Shown piece by piece: positions 17,621 through 24,209 of a stretch of 64,000 nucleotides of DNA. The stretch comes from Collinsella provencensis (GTDB lineage Bacteria > Actinomycetota > Coriobacteriia > Coriobacteriales > Coriobacteriaceae). Location of the stretch: NCBI RefSeq assembly GCF_900199705.1, contig NZ_LT904908.1, positions 674,530 to 738,529 of the forward strand. Reading direction: 5' to 3'. The notes beneath the pieces were generated by a model, which saw only the letters and a list, made by a program, of their open reading frames with translations, was not told where the DNA came from and ran no database searches. The stretch's first letter is position 1. The number at the start of each line of letters is the position of its first letter. The position numbers were made by a program, and so were the translations under genes.

Positions 17621-18370
17621 TTACGCGCGGGCGGCACCGTCGACCGGGATGACGGCGCCGGTGACATAGGAGCTCATGTCGCTCGCCAGGTACACGAAGG
17701 CGTTGGCGACATCCTCGGGCTCGCCCATGCGACCCAGCGGGATGGTGGCGATCAGCGGGGCGATCATCTTCTCGGGCAGGGCGGCGACCATGTCGGTGCG
17801 CGTGATACCCGGGGCCACGGCGTTCACGCGGATGCCCTTGGGCGCGAGCTCGCGGCACAGGGACTGGACCATGCCGTTGACGGCGAACTTGGACGTGGGG
17901 TAGCCCACACCGGCAGGCTGACCGTACTTGGCGACCATCGAGCTCGTGGTGGTGATGGTACCGCCGTGACCGGCCTCCTCCATCAGCTTGGCAGCGGCGT
18001 AAGAGCCGTTGAAGACCGCGGTGACGTTGAGGTCCATGACCTTCTTCCAGTCCTCGGCGGTGTAATCGAGCAGCGGCGCGGATTGGGAGATACCCGCGTT
18101 GTTGACCACGGTGTCAAGACCGCCCATGTCCTCGGCTGCGGCGGTGAACGCCTCGACGACCTCATCCATCTCGGCGAGGTTGCAGGTGCGACCCCAGACC
18201 TTGGCCTCGGGGTGATCGGCGAGGAGCTTCTCGACCGCCGCGTCCGCCGTCTCCTGACGCGAACCGAACACGGTTACCGCAGCACCCTCCTCGATGAAAC
18301 GCTCGGCGATCGCGTAGCCGATGCCGCGTGTACCGCCCGTGATGATTGCCTTCTTACCTTCGAGCAGCAT
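17621..18370 (-). CDS. Short-chain dehydrogenase/reductase (FabG-like)
   Basis: A 249-aa classical SDR with an NAD(P)-binding TGGTRGIG motif at residues 11-18, NNAG near 90, catalytic Ser in TTSSM near 142, YPTSK (Tyr/Lys) near 155, and VAPGITRTDM near 190. The length and motifs fit 3-oxoacyl-ACP reductase, but the family covers many alcohol, sugar and steroid dehydrogenases. No fatty-acid genes are nearby, so fabG is not assigned. It does not match my memory of the Collinsella 7-beta-HSDH. The start ATG at 18370 follows AAAGGGG. It lies downstream of the FKBP gene across an 87-bp gap that holds a 7-bp GC hairpin (18390-18420). Confidence 0.85.
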   Translation of the reverse strand: MLLEGKKAIITGGTRGIGYAIAERFIEEGAAVTVFGSRQETADAAVEKLLADHPEAKVWGRTCNLAEMDEVVEAFTAAAEDMGGLDTVVNNAGISQSAPLLDYTAEDWKKVMDLNVTAVFNGSYAAAKLMEEAGHGGTITTTSSMVAKYGQPAGVGYPTSKFAVNGMVQSLCRELAPKGIRVNAVAPGITRTDMVAALPEKMIAPLIATIPLGRMGEPEDVANAFVYLASDMSSYVTGAVIPVDGAARA

Positions 18371-18457
18371 ATGTGCCCCTTTCCGTTACGGGGCGCCCTC
18401 TCTCCTGTGTGTTGCGCCCCCATTGATAGGTATGTTATCCGTACGGCGGCGCCGGCG

Positions 18458-18886
18458 CTAGTCCTCGACTTCCACGAGTTCGATGTCGAAATTGAGGTCC
18501 TTGCCCGCCATCTCGTGGTTGGCGTCAAGGGCAACGCCCTCAGTCGTGACCTCGATCACGCTCACGGGAACCGGCATGCCTCCGGGGCCCTGCAGGAAGA
18601 GCTTGTCGCCCACCTTGATCTGCTCGATGTTGGGCACCTGAGCGGCGGGGAAGTTGAGAATCAGGTCCTCACGACGCTCGCCGTATGCCTCAGCGGCGGG
18701 AATGTGAACGGTCTTCTTCTCGCCCACCTGCATATCCATGACGGCGGCATCGAAGCCCTTGATCATCTGACCGGCGCCGCACGTGAAGGCGATGGGCTCG
18801 CCACGATCATAGCTGCTGTCGAACTGCGTGCCATCGTCGAGCGTGCCGCGATAATGCGCCTTGACGTTCTTTCCGTTGTTGGACAT
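18458..18886 (-). CDS. FKBP-type peptidyl-prolyl cis-trans isomerase, SlyD-like
   Basis: A 142-aa cytoplasmic prolyl isomerase/chaperone. FKBP core residues are seen: YRGTLDDGTQFDSSY, GAGQMIKGFD, MQVGEKKTVHIPAAEAYG near residues 50-70, then the insert-in-flap-like segment with LNFPAAQVPN, and LDANHEMAGKDLNFDIEL at the end. These are SlyD-group hallmarks. The His-rich metal-binding tail of E. coli SlyD is absent. The ATG at 18886 has GAGGA upstream. It is divergent from the SprT-like gene across about 100 bp. Confidence 0.92.
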   Translation of the reverse strand: MSNNGKNVKAHYRGTLDDGTQFDSSYDRGEPIAFTCGAGQMIKGFDAAVMDMQVGEKKTVHIPAAEAYGERREDLILNFPAAQVPNIEQIKVGDKLFLQGPGGMPVPVSVIEVTTEGVALDANHEMAGKDLNFDIELVEVED

Positions 18887-18903
18887 GGGTCCTCATTTCT
18901 TGG

Positions 18904-18932
18904 TTGGGTATACGAACCTGACTTACTATACT
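18904..18932 (+). promoter_or_regulatory. Putative sigma70-type promoter of the SprT-like gene
   Basis: TTGGGT (18904-18909) and TATACT (18927-18932) are separated by 17 bp. They lie 54 bp upstream of the plus-strand start codon at 18986, in the divergent gap with the FKBP gene. Assigned by consensus match only. Confidence 0.35.
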
Positions 18933-18985
18933 GGACTGTCCGTGTTTTCGGCCGCTCGATGCGATGCCACATGAAAGGAGGATGC

Positions 18986-19672
18986 ATGCCCGCAGCGTTT
19001 GACCTTGCCGTTATCACGCCCGACGGCGCTTCCATCCCCGTTCGCGTGACGCGAAAACGCGTGAAGAATCTCAACCTGCGAGTCACGCGCGAGGGTGATG
19101 TCCTGCTGAGCATTCCCCTTCGGTGCCCCGTGAGCACTGCCGAGCGTTTTCTCAACCGCAAGGCACCATGGATTGCCGCGCGAGTGCACGCGCGCAACAG
19201 GTGGACAAAACGCCAAGAGGCAAACGAACTAGCACGGCCCACGACCATCGCGTTATGGGGAGAGAACGTCGACGCTGCACAGGTGCTCGACCTCGATGAG
19301 ACATCTTTACAGGCTTTGTCTGCCGAGGAGTTTAACGAGCGGCTCAATCACCTGTACAAAGCTGAAGTCAAGCGAGCACTCCCGCCCGTTAACGAGCGTC
19401 TTGAGGCAGTAATGGGTGTTCACGCCACGCGATGGTCGGTGCGGAGCATGAAGACACGCTGGGGATCTTGCACCCCAAAAACGGGAGCCATCCGCATCGC
19501 CTCGGGGCTTGCAGCGTATCCGCCCGAATGTTTGGAATTCGTCGTTGCCCATGAGCTCGTGCATCTGTTGGAACCCAGCCACAACGCCCGTTTCCATTCG
19601 CTGCTCGACCAATTCTGCCCGGAAAACCGCGAGCGCGCCGCACAACTCAAGAAACAGCCGAATTCTCAATAA
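18986..19672 (+). CDS. YgjP/SprT-like zinc metallopeptidase domain protein
   Basis: A 228-aa protein of the YgjP-like family (M48-related fold). The metal site HELVHLLEPSHNARFH is near residues 190-205 (HExxH plus a downstream His). Upstream lies the conserved WSVRSMKTRWGSC stretch near 152-165. The N-terminal half (VRVTRKRVKNLNLRV) matches the family's beta domain. The ATG at 18986 has an ideal AAAGGAGG 5 nt upstream; the long open frame reaching back to 17534 is antisense to other genes and was discarded. The E. coli homologue has been linked to UTP hydrolysis; the role here is unknown. The stop lies just before the repeat region. Confidence 0.88.
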   Translation: MPAAFDLAVITPDGASIPVRVTRKRVKNLNLRVTREGDVLLSIPLRCPVSTAERFLNRKAPWIAARVHARNRWTKRQEANELARPTTIALWGENVDAAQVLDLDETSLQALSAEEFNERLNHLYKAEVKRALPPVNERLEAVMGVHATRWSVRSMKTRWGSCTPKTGAIRIASGLAAYPPECLEFVVAHELVHLLEPSHNARFHSLLDQFCPENRERAAQLKKQPNSQ

Positions 19673-19690
19673 TGCTTGCAGGTCATTCAT

Positions 19691-19759
19691 CAGCCGTAAG
19701 TCACTCAACAGCCGCAAGCCACTCAACATCCGCAAGCCACTCAGCAGCCGCATGCTCCG
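19691..19759. repeat. 18-bp tandem repeat, about 3.5 copies
   Basis: CAGCCGTAAGTCACTCAA, CAGCCGCAAGCCACTCAA and CATCCGCAAGCCACTCAG follow each other at 19691, 19709 and 19727, then a partial copy begins at 19745. It lies just past the SprT-like stop and leads into the 20-bp palindromic arrays. No coding potential is evident. Confidence 0.8.
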
Positions 19760-19918
19760 TTACCTATGTCCCCTTGTCGTTGCCTATGATGGCGCTCCGT
19801 TGCCTATGCCCCCTTGCTGTTGCCTGCAATTTTCTGCACTTTAGACATCCCAAAAGGAAGAAAACCATAGGCAACAGCAAGCAATCATAGACAACACAGA
19901 GGGAACTACGGGCAAGGA
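19759..19918. repeat. Palindromic array 1 of 20-bp repeats (core GTTGCCTATG / CATAGGCAAC)
   Basis: Four 20-bp units start at 19759, 19779, 19799 and 19819 with cores TTACCTATG, TTGCCTATG, TTGCCTATG and TTGCCTGCA. A centre TTTTCTGCACTTTAGACATC follows. Then inverted units at exact 20-bp steps have cores CATAGGCAAC (19865-19874) and CATAGACAAC (19886-19895), and a decayed third. The last 8-9 bases of each unit vary. The centre resembles those of the other three arrays. RNA from either strand would fold into a long imperfect hairpin. Confidence 0.8.
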
Positions 19919-19930
19919 GAGGACACACTC

Positions 19931-20150
19931 TATTGTCTATGAAAAGCAGCTGTTTCCTATGGCAGGACGCTGTTGCCTATGGCGGGGCGCTGCTGCCTGC
20001 AGTCAGCTGTTGTTACCTATGGTTTTCTGCACTTTGAGGAGTTGATAACGCAGAAAACCATAGACAGCCGCTCGAGACCATAGACGTTGCAGCAAAAGCA
20101 CAGATAACTACCCGAGGCCATAGGCAATGCAGCAAATCCATAGGCAACAA
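19931..20150. repeat. Palindromic array 2 of 20-bp repeats with perfect 14-bp central hairpin
   Basis: Five left units at exact 20-bp steps (cores near 19932, 19952, 19972, 19992, 20012: TTGTCTATG, TTTCCTATG, TTGCCTATG, CTGCCTGCA, TTACCTATG) face right units with CCATAG near 20059, 20079, 20119 and 20139, plus a decayed one near 20099. The centre is a perfect stem CTATGGTTTTCTGC (20017-20030) / GCAGAAAACCATAG (20050-20063) with a 19-nt loop starting ACTTT. This is the largest and best preserved of the four arrays. Confidence 0.85.
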
Positions 20151-20284
20151 CACGAAGAGATAAACCGCAACAAGGAGCCAAAAACAAGAGAAAGCTCGCC
20201 AGAAAAGTTTTCCACAGGGAAATAACGCCTTCTCAAGACGGATACCGGTTGCCGACTATATCGACCGTCCGCAGCGTACCGCCC

Positions 20285-21388
20285 ATGGCAAAACCTTCAT
20301 GCAACTGCACTTTTAGATGCGAATTAGACGCAATGGAATCCGCATCAGACACCCTTTCGGGTATGGTCTTCGCATACGCTCACTCGACTTTAACTGGAAG
20401 GCACCCATTGAGAACAAACCTAGCTTTGAGCCGCCAACTTGCCTACGCCTCATCAATCGGACAGCTGCTCGTCCCGTCAACTTCAACCGAACGACGAAGC
20501 CTTAACACACGCGTTTCCAGCGGTGAAGTTGTCATGCCCTATCCTGGAGCATATGCAGAGACTGCATCTTTCGAGCGCCTCAACGCTCGCATGAGAGCGC
20601 GTGCGGTTATCAAAGCGATTCATCGCATTCACCCAAACTGGGTCTTTTGCCTTTATTCGGCAGCACTTATCCATGGGCTGCAGGTTTCTGAATCTTTGCT
20701 CGATGTCACACATATTGCCATCGCGCCGAACACAAACTGGCGTAAGACATCCGGTTACATCCAATCCCATACGCTCCATGATTCGTCTATCACCAGTTCC
20801 GATAACGTTCCTTGCATCGACCTTCTCGCCACATTACTCGACTGCCTATGCGCTTCCAGTTTTCGACACGGACTGGCAATCGTCGACTCTGCCCTGCATT
20901 ACCAGCTCACCACGAAAGAGGAACTTGAGCAATATTTCTTGAAACATGGCAGAAGACGTCACGGCATCGGCCAGGCACGTCGAACGCTCGCATATGCAGA
21001 CGGCGCCTGCGAAAACGGAGGAGAATCGATTGTCCGAGCAATCATTATTGAACTGGGGTTTGCCGCGCCGGAAATGCAGGTTGAAATTGAGGATCCTTTA
21101 CAGCCAGGTCATTTTAAGCGCGTTGACTTTTTCTGGGAGCTTCCCGGCGGAAGTACCATTATTGACGAGTTGGATGGATTGGAAAAGTACCTCGGACGCG
21201 GCAATCCCTATGCGCAATTTAACGAAAGGAACGTCGTCTCTGCTGTTCAAGCAATGCGGCGAGAGCGCATTCGCGAGTCTCGTCTCAACCTAACCGGAGC
21301 AAGAGTCCTTCGCTTCTCCTATGCCGACGCACTTGACACAGTTGAGTTCTTCAAACTGCTCTCCACCGCTGGAGTTCCGTTGCAATAG
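20285..21388 (+). CDS. AbiEi-like DNA-binding plus PD-(D/E)XK nuclease-fold protein
   Basis: A 367-aa protein. The N-terminal half resembles the AbiEi antitoxin-type domain (winged-helix region about 60-110 with PYPGAYAE, then VFCLYSAALIHGLQV). The C-terminal 120 residues look like a Vsr/DUF559-type restriction-endonuclease fold: Glu in GGESIVR, Asp in KRVDFFWE, acidic IIDELDG, then RRERIRESRL and ARVLRF. The start is uncertain: no ATG has a good ribosome-binding site. I chose 20285; 20249 (TTG), 20333 and 20363 are alternatives. Lower GC than neighbours and 20-bp palindromic arrays on both sides suggest an acquired unit. No partner toxin gene is adjacent. Confidence 0.7.
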   Translation: MAKPSCNCTFRCELDAMESASDTLSGMVFAYAHSTLTGRHPLRTNLALSRQLAYASSIGQLLVPSTSTERRSLNTRVSSGEVVMPYPGAYAETASFERLNARMRARAVIKAIHRIHPNWVFCLYSAALIHGLQVSESLLDVTHIAIAPNTNWRKTSGYIQSHTLHDSSITSSDNVPCIDLLATLLDCLCASSFRHGLAIVDSALHYQLTTKEELEQYFLKHGRRRHGIGQARRTLAYADGACENGGESIVRAIIIELGFAAPEMQVEIEDPLQPGHFKRVDFFWELPGGSTIIDELDGLEKYLGRGNPYAQFNERNVVSAVQAMRRERIRESRLNLTGARVLRFSYADALDTVEFFKLLSTAGVPLQ

Positions 21389-21393
21389 CACGC

Positions 21394-21476
21394 TGTTATC
21401 TATGGCGGTTTACCGCTGTCTGTGGTTTTCTGCCTTTTAGGAACTACAAAAGGAAGAAAGTCATAGACAACAGCAG
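21394..21476. repeat. Palindromic array 3 of 20-bp repeats (short)
   Basis: It begins 6 bp after the AbiEi-like stop. Two left units 20 bp apart (TTATCTATGG, GTCTGTGG) lead into the centre TTTTCTGCCTTTT (21425-21437), which pairs with AAAAGGAAGAAA (21448-21459) with one mismatch. One right unit CATAGACAACAGC (21462-21474) follows. It has the same architecture as arrays 1, 2 and 4. Confidence 0.75.
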
Positions 21477-21530
21477 AGAAATATGGCTGGCAGTAGGGGC
21501 ATGAGTAACTACATGTAGGAAAAAACCTCC

Positions 21531-21670
21531 TCATTGCCTATGGCAAGACGCCATTGCCTATGGAAGCTCGCTGATGACTATGAAATCCTGCACTTTGAAT
21601 GCCCTAAAACGCAAAAAGCCATAGGTAATGGCATGAAGACACAGGCAACAGCAAGAAAGCATAGGCAACG
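21531..21670. repeat. Palindromic array 4 of 20-bp repeats
   Basis: Left cores ATTGCCTATGG at 21533 and 21553 and a decayed ATGACTATG at 21573. Centre CCTGCACTTTGAATGCCC. Right cores CATAGGTAAT (21620), CACAGGCAAC (21640) and CATAGGCAAC (21660) fall at exact 20-bp steps. About 55 bp of non-repeat sequence separate it from array 3, and the rubredoxin terminator follows. Confidence 0.8.
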
Positions 21671-21725
21671 TGGTCGATGAGCGATCGATTAGCGCGTGGC
21701 ATGAAGATGCCCCAAATAACAGCAA

Positions 21726-21753
21726 GGGACGCGCTCCAGCTGGAACGCGTCCC
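21726..21753 (-). terminator. Long GC hairpin after the rubredoxin gene
   Basis: GGGACGCG and CGCGTCCC arms with an inner TCCA/TGGA stem make a 28-nt near-perfect palindrome. On the minus strand it is followed by TTGCTGTTATTTG, a weak T-rich tail. It lies 38 bp beyond the rubredoxin stop. A very similar hairpin closes the amidohydrolase/YitT gap at 34351-34379. Confidence 0.6.
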
Positions 21754-21791
21754 CAAGCAATCAATTGCTCCGAGTGAAAAGCAACCGAGAA

Positions 21792-21929
21792 TTACTCCTC
21801 GACGGCCTCGAACTGATCGGCACCCACGCCGCAAACGGGGCACACGAAATCCTCGGGCAGCTCGGGGGTGTCAACCTCGACCTCGTAACCGCACACGGTA
21901 CAAACGAACTTGTAGGTCTTGTCAGCCAT
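21792..21929 (-). CDS. Rubredoxin
   Basis: Small one-iron electron carrier, 45 aa. The two CxxC iron-binding knuckles are VCTVCGY and VCPVCGVG, with the conserved aromatic/acidic spacing between them and DQFE near the end. The length is slightly short (usual 50-54) because the loop between the knuckles is trimmed. The ATG at 21929 has AAAGGAG upstream; the longer frame to 22004 was rejected. It follows the flavin reductase gene on the same strand, so the pair probably works as an NAD(P)H-flavin-rubredoxin relay for peroxide, oxygen or NO reduction in an anaerobe. Confidence 0.95.
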   Translation of the reverse strand: MADKTYKFVCTVCGYEVEVDTPELPEDFVCPVCGVGADQFEAVEE

Positions 21930-22005
21930 GATGGCTCCTTTCAAAGCGTATGAACACTGAGGAGAGTATATCCACTTTCCCCTCGAATTAACCCGTGATA
22001 ACAAA

Positions 22006-22515
22006 CTATCCCTGATAGCTCGAAGCCTTGGGCGGGGTCTTGCCCTTGAGCGTTTCGTGATAGTAGGAGTATGTCAGCGGCGGTTCATCCGACAGTTTCT
22101 CTGCCTGAACGGCCTCGCCGATGAACAGGTAATGCGTACCCACATCAACCGTATCGATCAGCTTGCAAGCATACATGGCGCAAGCGTGCTCGGGACAATA
22201 CGGGCTGCCGACCTCGGACACTGCCGTCTCGTACTTCTCGAACTTGTTGTAGGTATCGCTCGAGCGGAAACCGAAGTTGCCGATGTAGAGCATGTCGGAC
22301 GTCTGGTCGAGCGCCGTGACGGTAAAAGCGCCCGCACGCTTGATAACGCCAGCCGTCACGTTGTCCTTATTGACGGCAACACTTATGCGAATAGGTTTGG
22401 ACGTGACCTGGACCGCCGTATTAATAACGCAGCCCGCCTTTTGACCATCAGCCTCGGCGCTCACCACGTACAGGCCGTAGCTCATAGAGAACATCGCTTT
22501 TGAATCGAGGGACAT
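22006..22515 (-). CDS. Flavin reductase-like FMN-binding protein
   Basis: A 169-aa protein of the flavin reductase-like split-barrel family. Motifs seen: [23 protein letters not shown] (the segment contacting FMN, near 10-30), [25 protein letters not shown], and GNFGFRSS near 85. The final part [11 protein letters not shown] and [16 protein letters not shown] matches the domain that precedes rubredoxin in high-molecular-weight rubredoxins. The ATG at 22515 follows an excellent AAGGAGG. With the adjacent rubredoxin gene it looks like a split version of such a fused protein, which feeds electrons to flavodiiron proteins in acetogens. Confidence 0.88.
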   Translation of the reverse strand: MSLDSKAMFSMSYGLYVVSAEADGQKAGCVINTAVQVTSKPIRISVAVNKDNVTAGVIKRAGAFTVTALDQTSDMLYIGNFGFRSSDTYNKFEKYETAVSEVGSPYCPEHACAMYACKLIDTVDVGTHYLFIGEAVQAEKLSDEPPLTYSYYHETLKGKTPPKASSYQG

Positions 22516-22747
22516 GACAACCTCCTTGTCGTAGATTGCTATCACCATGGTAACAAAAACACGAACACCAGCGAAGTTCAAAATCGCCGGCAACACGCAA
22601 GTCACCACATCTTAGCGGTACATACCCGCACGAAGCTGCGTATTTCACTCGATTCGTTCAACGGTTGCGCCTTTACGGCGCATTACCCGCAACCATGTTC
22701 GCTCTCCCGCAGCCATGTGTTGACAATCGCACCGCAACGGCAACATT

Positions 22748-23236
22748 CTAACGATTGCGCTCCTTGAGCGCACGCTCGATCTCGCGTTGCATATCACGCT
22801 TTGCCATGTCCTCGCGCTTGTCGTACAGTTTCTTGCCACGACCAAGACCCAGCAGCAGCTTCACGCGGCCGTCCTCGTTGAAGTAGAGCTCCAGGGGCAC
22901 AAGCGCGGTGCCGCGCACGCGCAACTTGCCATCCAGGTAGTCGATTTGCTTACGATGAAGCAACAGCTTGCGGCGGCGATCGGGGTCGCGGTTGAAAATG
23001 GACCCATTGGAATACGGATGAATGTGCACGTTGTGCAGCCAGCACTCGCGATTGCGGATGAGCGCGAACGAATCGGTGATTTGGCAAGCGCGCTCTCGCA
23101 GGCTGCGAACCTCCGTACCAGCCAGTTCGACACCGCACTCAAAGGTCTCGTCAATGAAGTACTCATGATGTGCGGAGCGATTCTTGGCGATGAGCTTCTT
23201 CTCCTTGCGCGGTTTGGGCGTATATCCCCCGGCCAT
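22748..23236 (-). CDS. smpB: SsrA-binding protein
   Basis: tmRNA partner for rescue of stalled ribosomes, 162 aa. Family residues: AKNRSAHHEYFI, ECGVELAGTEVRSLR near 40-55, GSIFNRDPDRRRKLLLHR, and LYFNEDGRVKLLLGLGRGKKLYDKRE, followed by the basic C-terminal tail that reads the empty mRNA channel. The ATG at 23236 with AAGGAGG upstream starts 2 bp after the stop of the TPR gene, so the two are translationally coupled. No tmRNA gene was found in the 232-bp gap downstream. Confidence 0.97.
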   Translation of the reverse strand: MAGGYTPKPRKEKKLIAKNRSAHHEYFIDETFECGVELAGTEVRSLRERACQITDSFALIRNRECWLHNVHIHPYSNGSIFNRDPDRRRKLLLHRKQIDYLDGKLRVRGTALVPLELYFNEDGRVKLLLGLGRGKKLYDKREDMAKRDMQREIERALKERNR

Positions 23237-23238
23237 CG

Positions 23239-24183
23239 TTACACCTCCTTGCCGTTTGCATCGCAAGCGTCAGCGTCCGTGCCAGCGTCAGCGGCAGTGC
23301 CCGCGGCAACTGCAACATCCGCAGCGACATCGGCGTTCTGCTCGTACGCCAACTCGGCATCCGATTCATGAATCAGGCGAATGAGCGCTTCGCACGCGGG
23401 CGCGCCCACCAGATCGCGCGCACGCAACGTTAAACGCGTCGCCTCGTTACGATCACCCTCGGCGGCGGCATCAGTCGCGCACATGAGCAAACACACGGCA
23501 ATTTCGGCATTTGCACCAGAAGCAAGTCCCTGAGCTGCAAGCTCAGCGTTGACTTGCTCATCCGATTCCCCGGCAAGCTCGGGATGCTCTTGGTCAAGCT
23601 GGGCAGCCAAAGCCGTCGCGGCGGGATCGGCATCATACGCACGCAACGCGGCACGGCGACACGCCTCGGCAGCGCGAAGGTTGTCTTCTTCCACAAAGTA
23701 TTGACCCAGGTTGGCATAGGCACGCGCCAGGGCTTGCGGCGTGGAAGCGCGGTCGAGCACAGAAGCGGAGAGCGCCGTCCACTCCCAGGTATTTCCCAAA
23801 GCACGAAACACCTCGGCCAAGTTCAGACGATGGGCGCAATTCATGGGGTTCCAACGAACCGCCTGTTTAAGCGCATCACGTGCAGCCTCAAGCTCCTGCT
23901 TTTGAATGTAAACATACGCCAACGCCGCATACAGGCGATCAAACGGCGCCTCGATTTGCGTGAGCTCGCGCGGGTCGTTCTCAACGCGGCGGTAAGCCAG
24001 GCGCTCAAACGCATCGGCGAAGCTGAACCACTGACGCGCCTCCGTATCGTGACAAACAGCGTCGGTGTACTCCCCCGCCTGTTCCGCTAGCGGCTCGAGC
24101 ACCATCTGGGCATGGTCGAGCTCGCCCGCAGCAAGCAAGTCCTCGGCATATTCGATATCGCGCGCCTCGATGGGCATATTCAT
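23239..24183 (-). CDS. TPR-repeat protein
   Basis: A 314-aa protein of helical repeats. Tetratricopeptide-like pairs are seen across residues 60-210, for example YAALAYVYIQKQELEAARDA, the RWNPMNCAHRLNLAEVFRALG unit and ARAYANLGQYFVEED. A Gln/Glu-rich helical region follows, then an Ala/Asp-rich low-complexity tail (about 285-314). No signal peptide or membrane segment, so a cytoplasmic scaffold is likely. It sits between rnr and smpB with AGGAGG before its ATG and only 2 bp before smpB. Function unknown; the operon suggests RNA quality control or a regulator of it. Confidence 0.8.
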   Translation of the reverse strand: MNMPIEARDIEYAEDLLAAGELDHAQMVLEPLAEQAGEYTDAVCHDTEARQWFSFADAFERLAYRRVENDPRELTQIEAPFDRLYAALAYVYIQKQELEAARDALKQAVRWNPMNCAHRLNLAEVFRALGNTWEWTALSASVLDRASTPQALARAYANLGQYFVEEDNLRAAEACRRAALRAYDADPAATALAAQLDQEHPELAGESDEQVNAELAAQGLASGANAEIAVCLLMCATDAAAEGDRNEATRLTLRARDLVGAPACEALIRLIHESDAELAYEQNADVAADVAVAAGTAADAGTDADACDANGKEV

Positions 24184-24209
24184 GGGATCCTCCTGGATAG
24201 TTTGGGATA

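Noticed and set aside
17621-18370. Bile-acid hydroxysteroid dehydrogenase
   Set aside because: Coriobacteriia are known for such SDRs, but this sequence does not resemble the Collinsella 7-beta-HSDH as I remember it and fits the general FabG-like group.
17534-18985. Long plus-strand frame continuous with the SprT-like gene
   Set aside because: The first about 480 codons are antisense to the SDR and FKBP genes and look nothing like the family; a perfect AAAGGAGG and ATG occur at 18974-18988.
19691-21670. CRISPR array
   Set aside because: Repeats are short and every 20-bp unit contains its own core with only about 9 variable bases; there are no spacer-sized unique segments, the arrays are palindromic, and no cas genes are present.
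22516-22747. tmRNA gene near smpB
   Set aside because: The 232-bp gap is too short and shows no tRNA-like acceptor ends or CCA-type 3' end.
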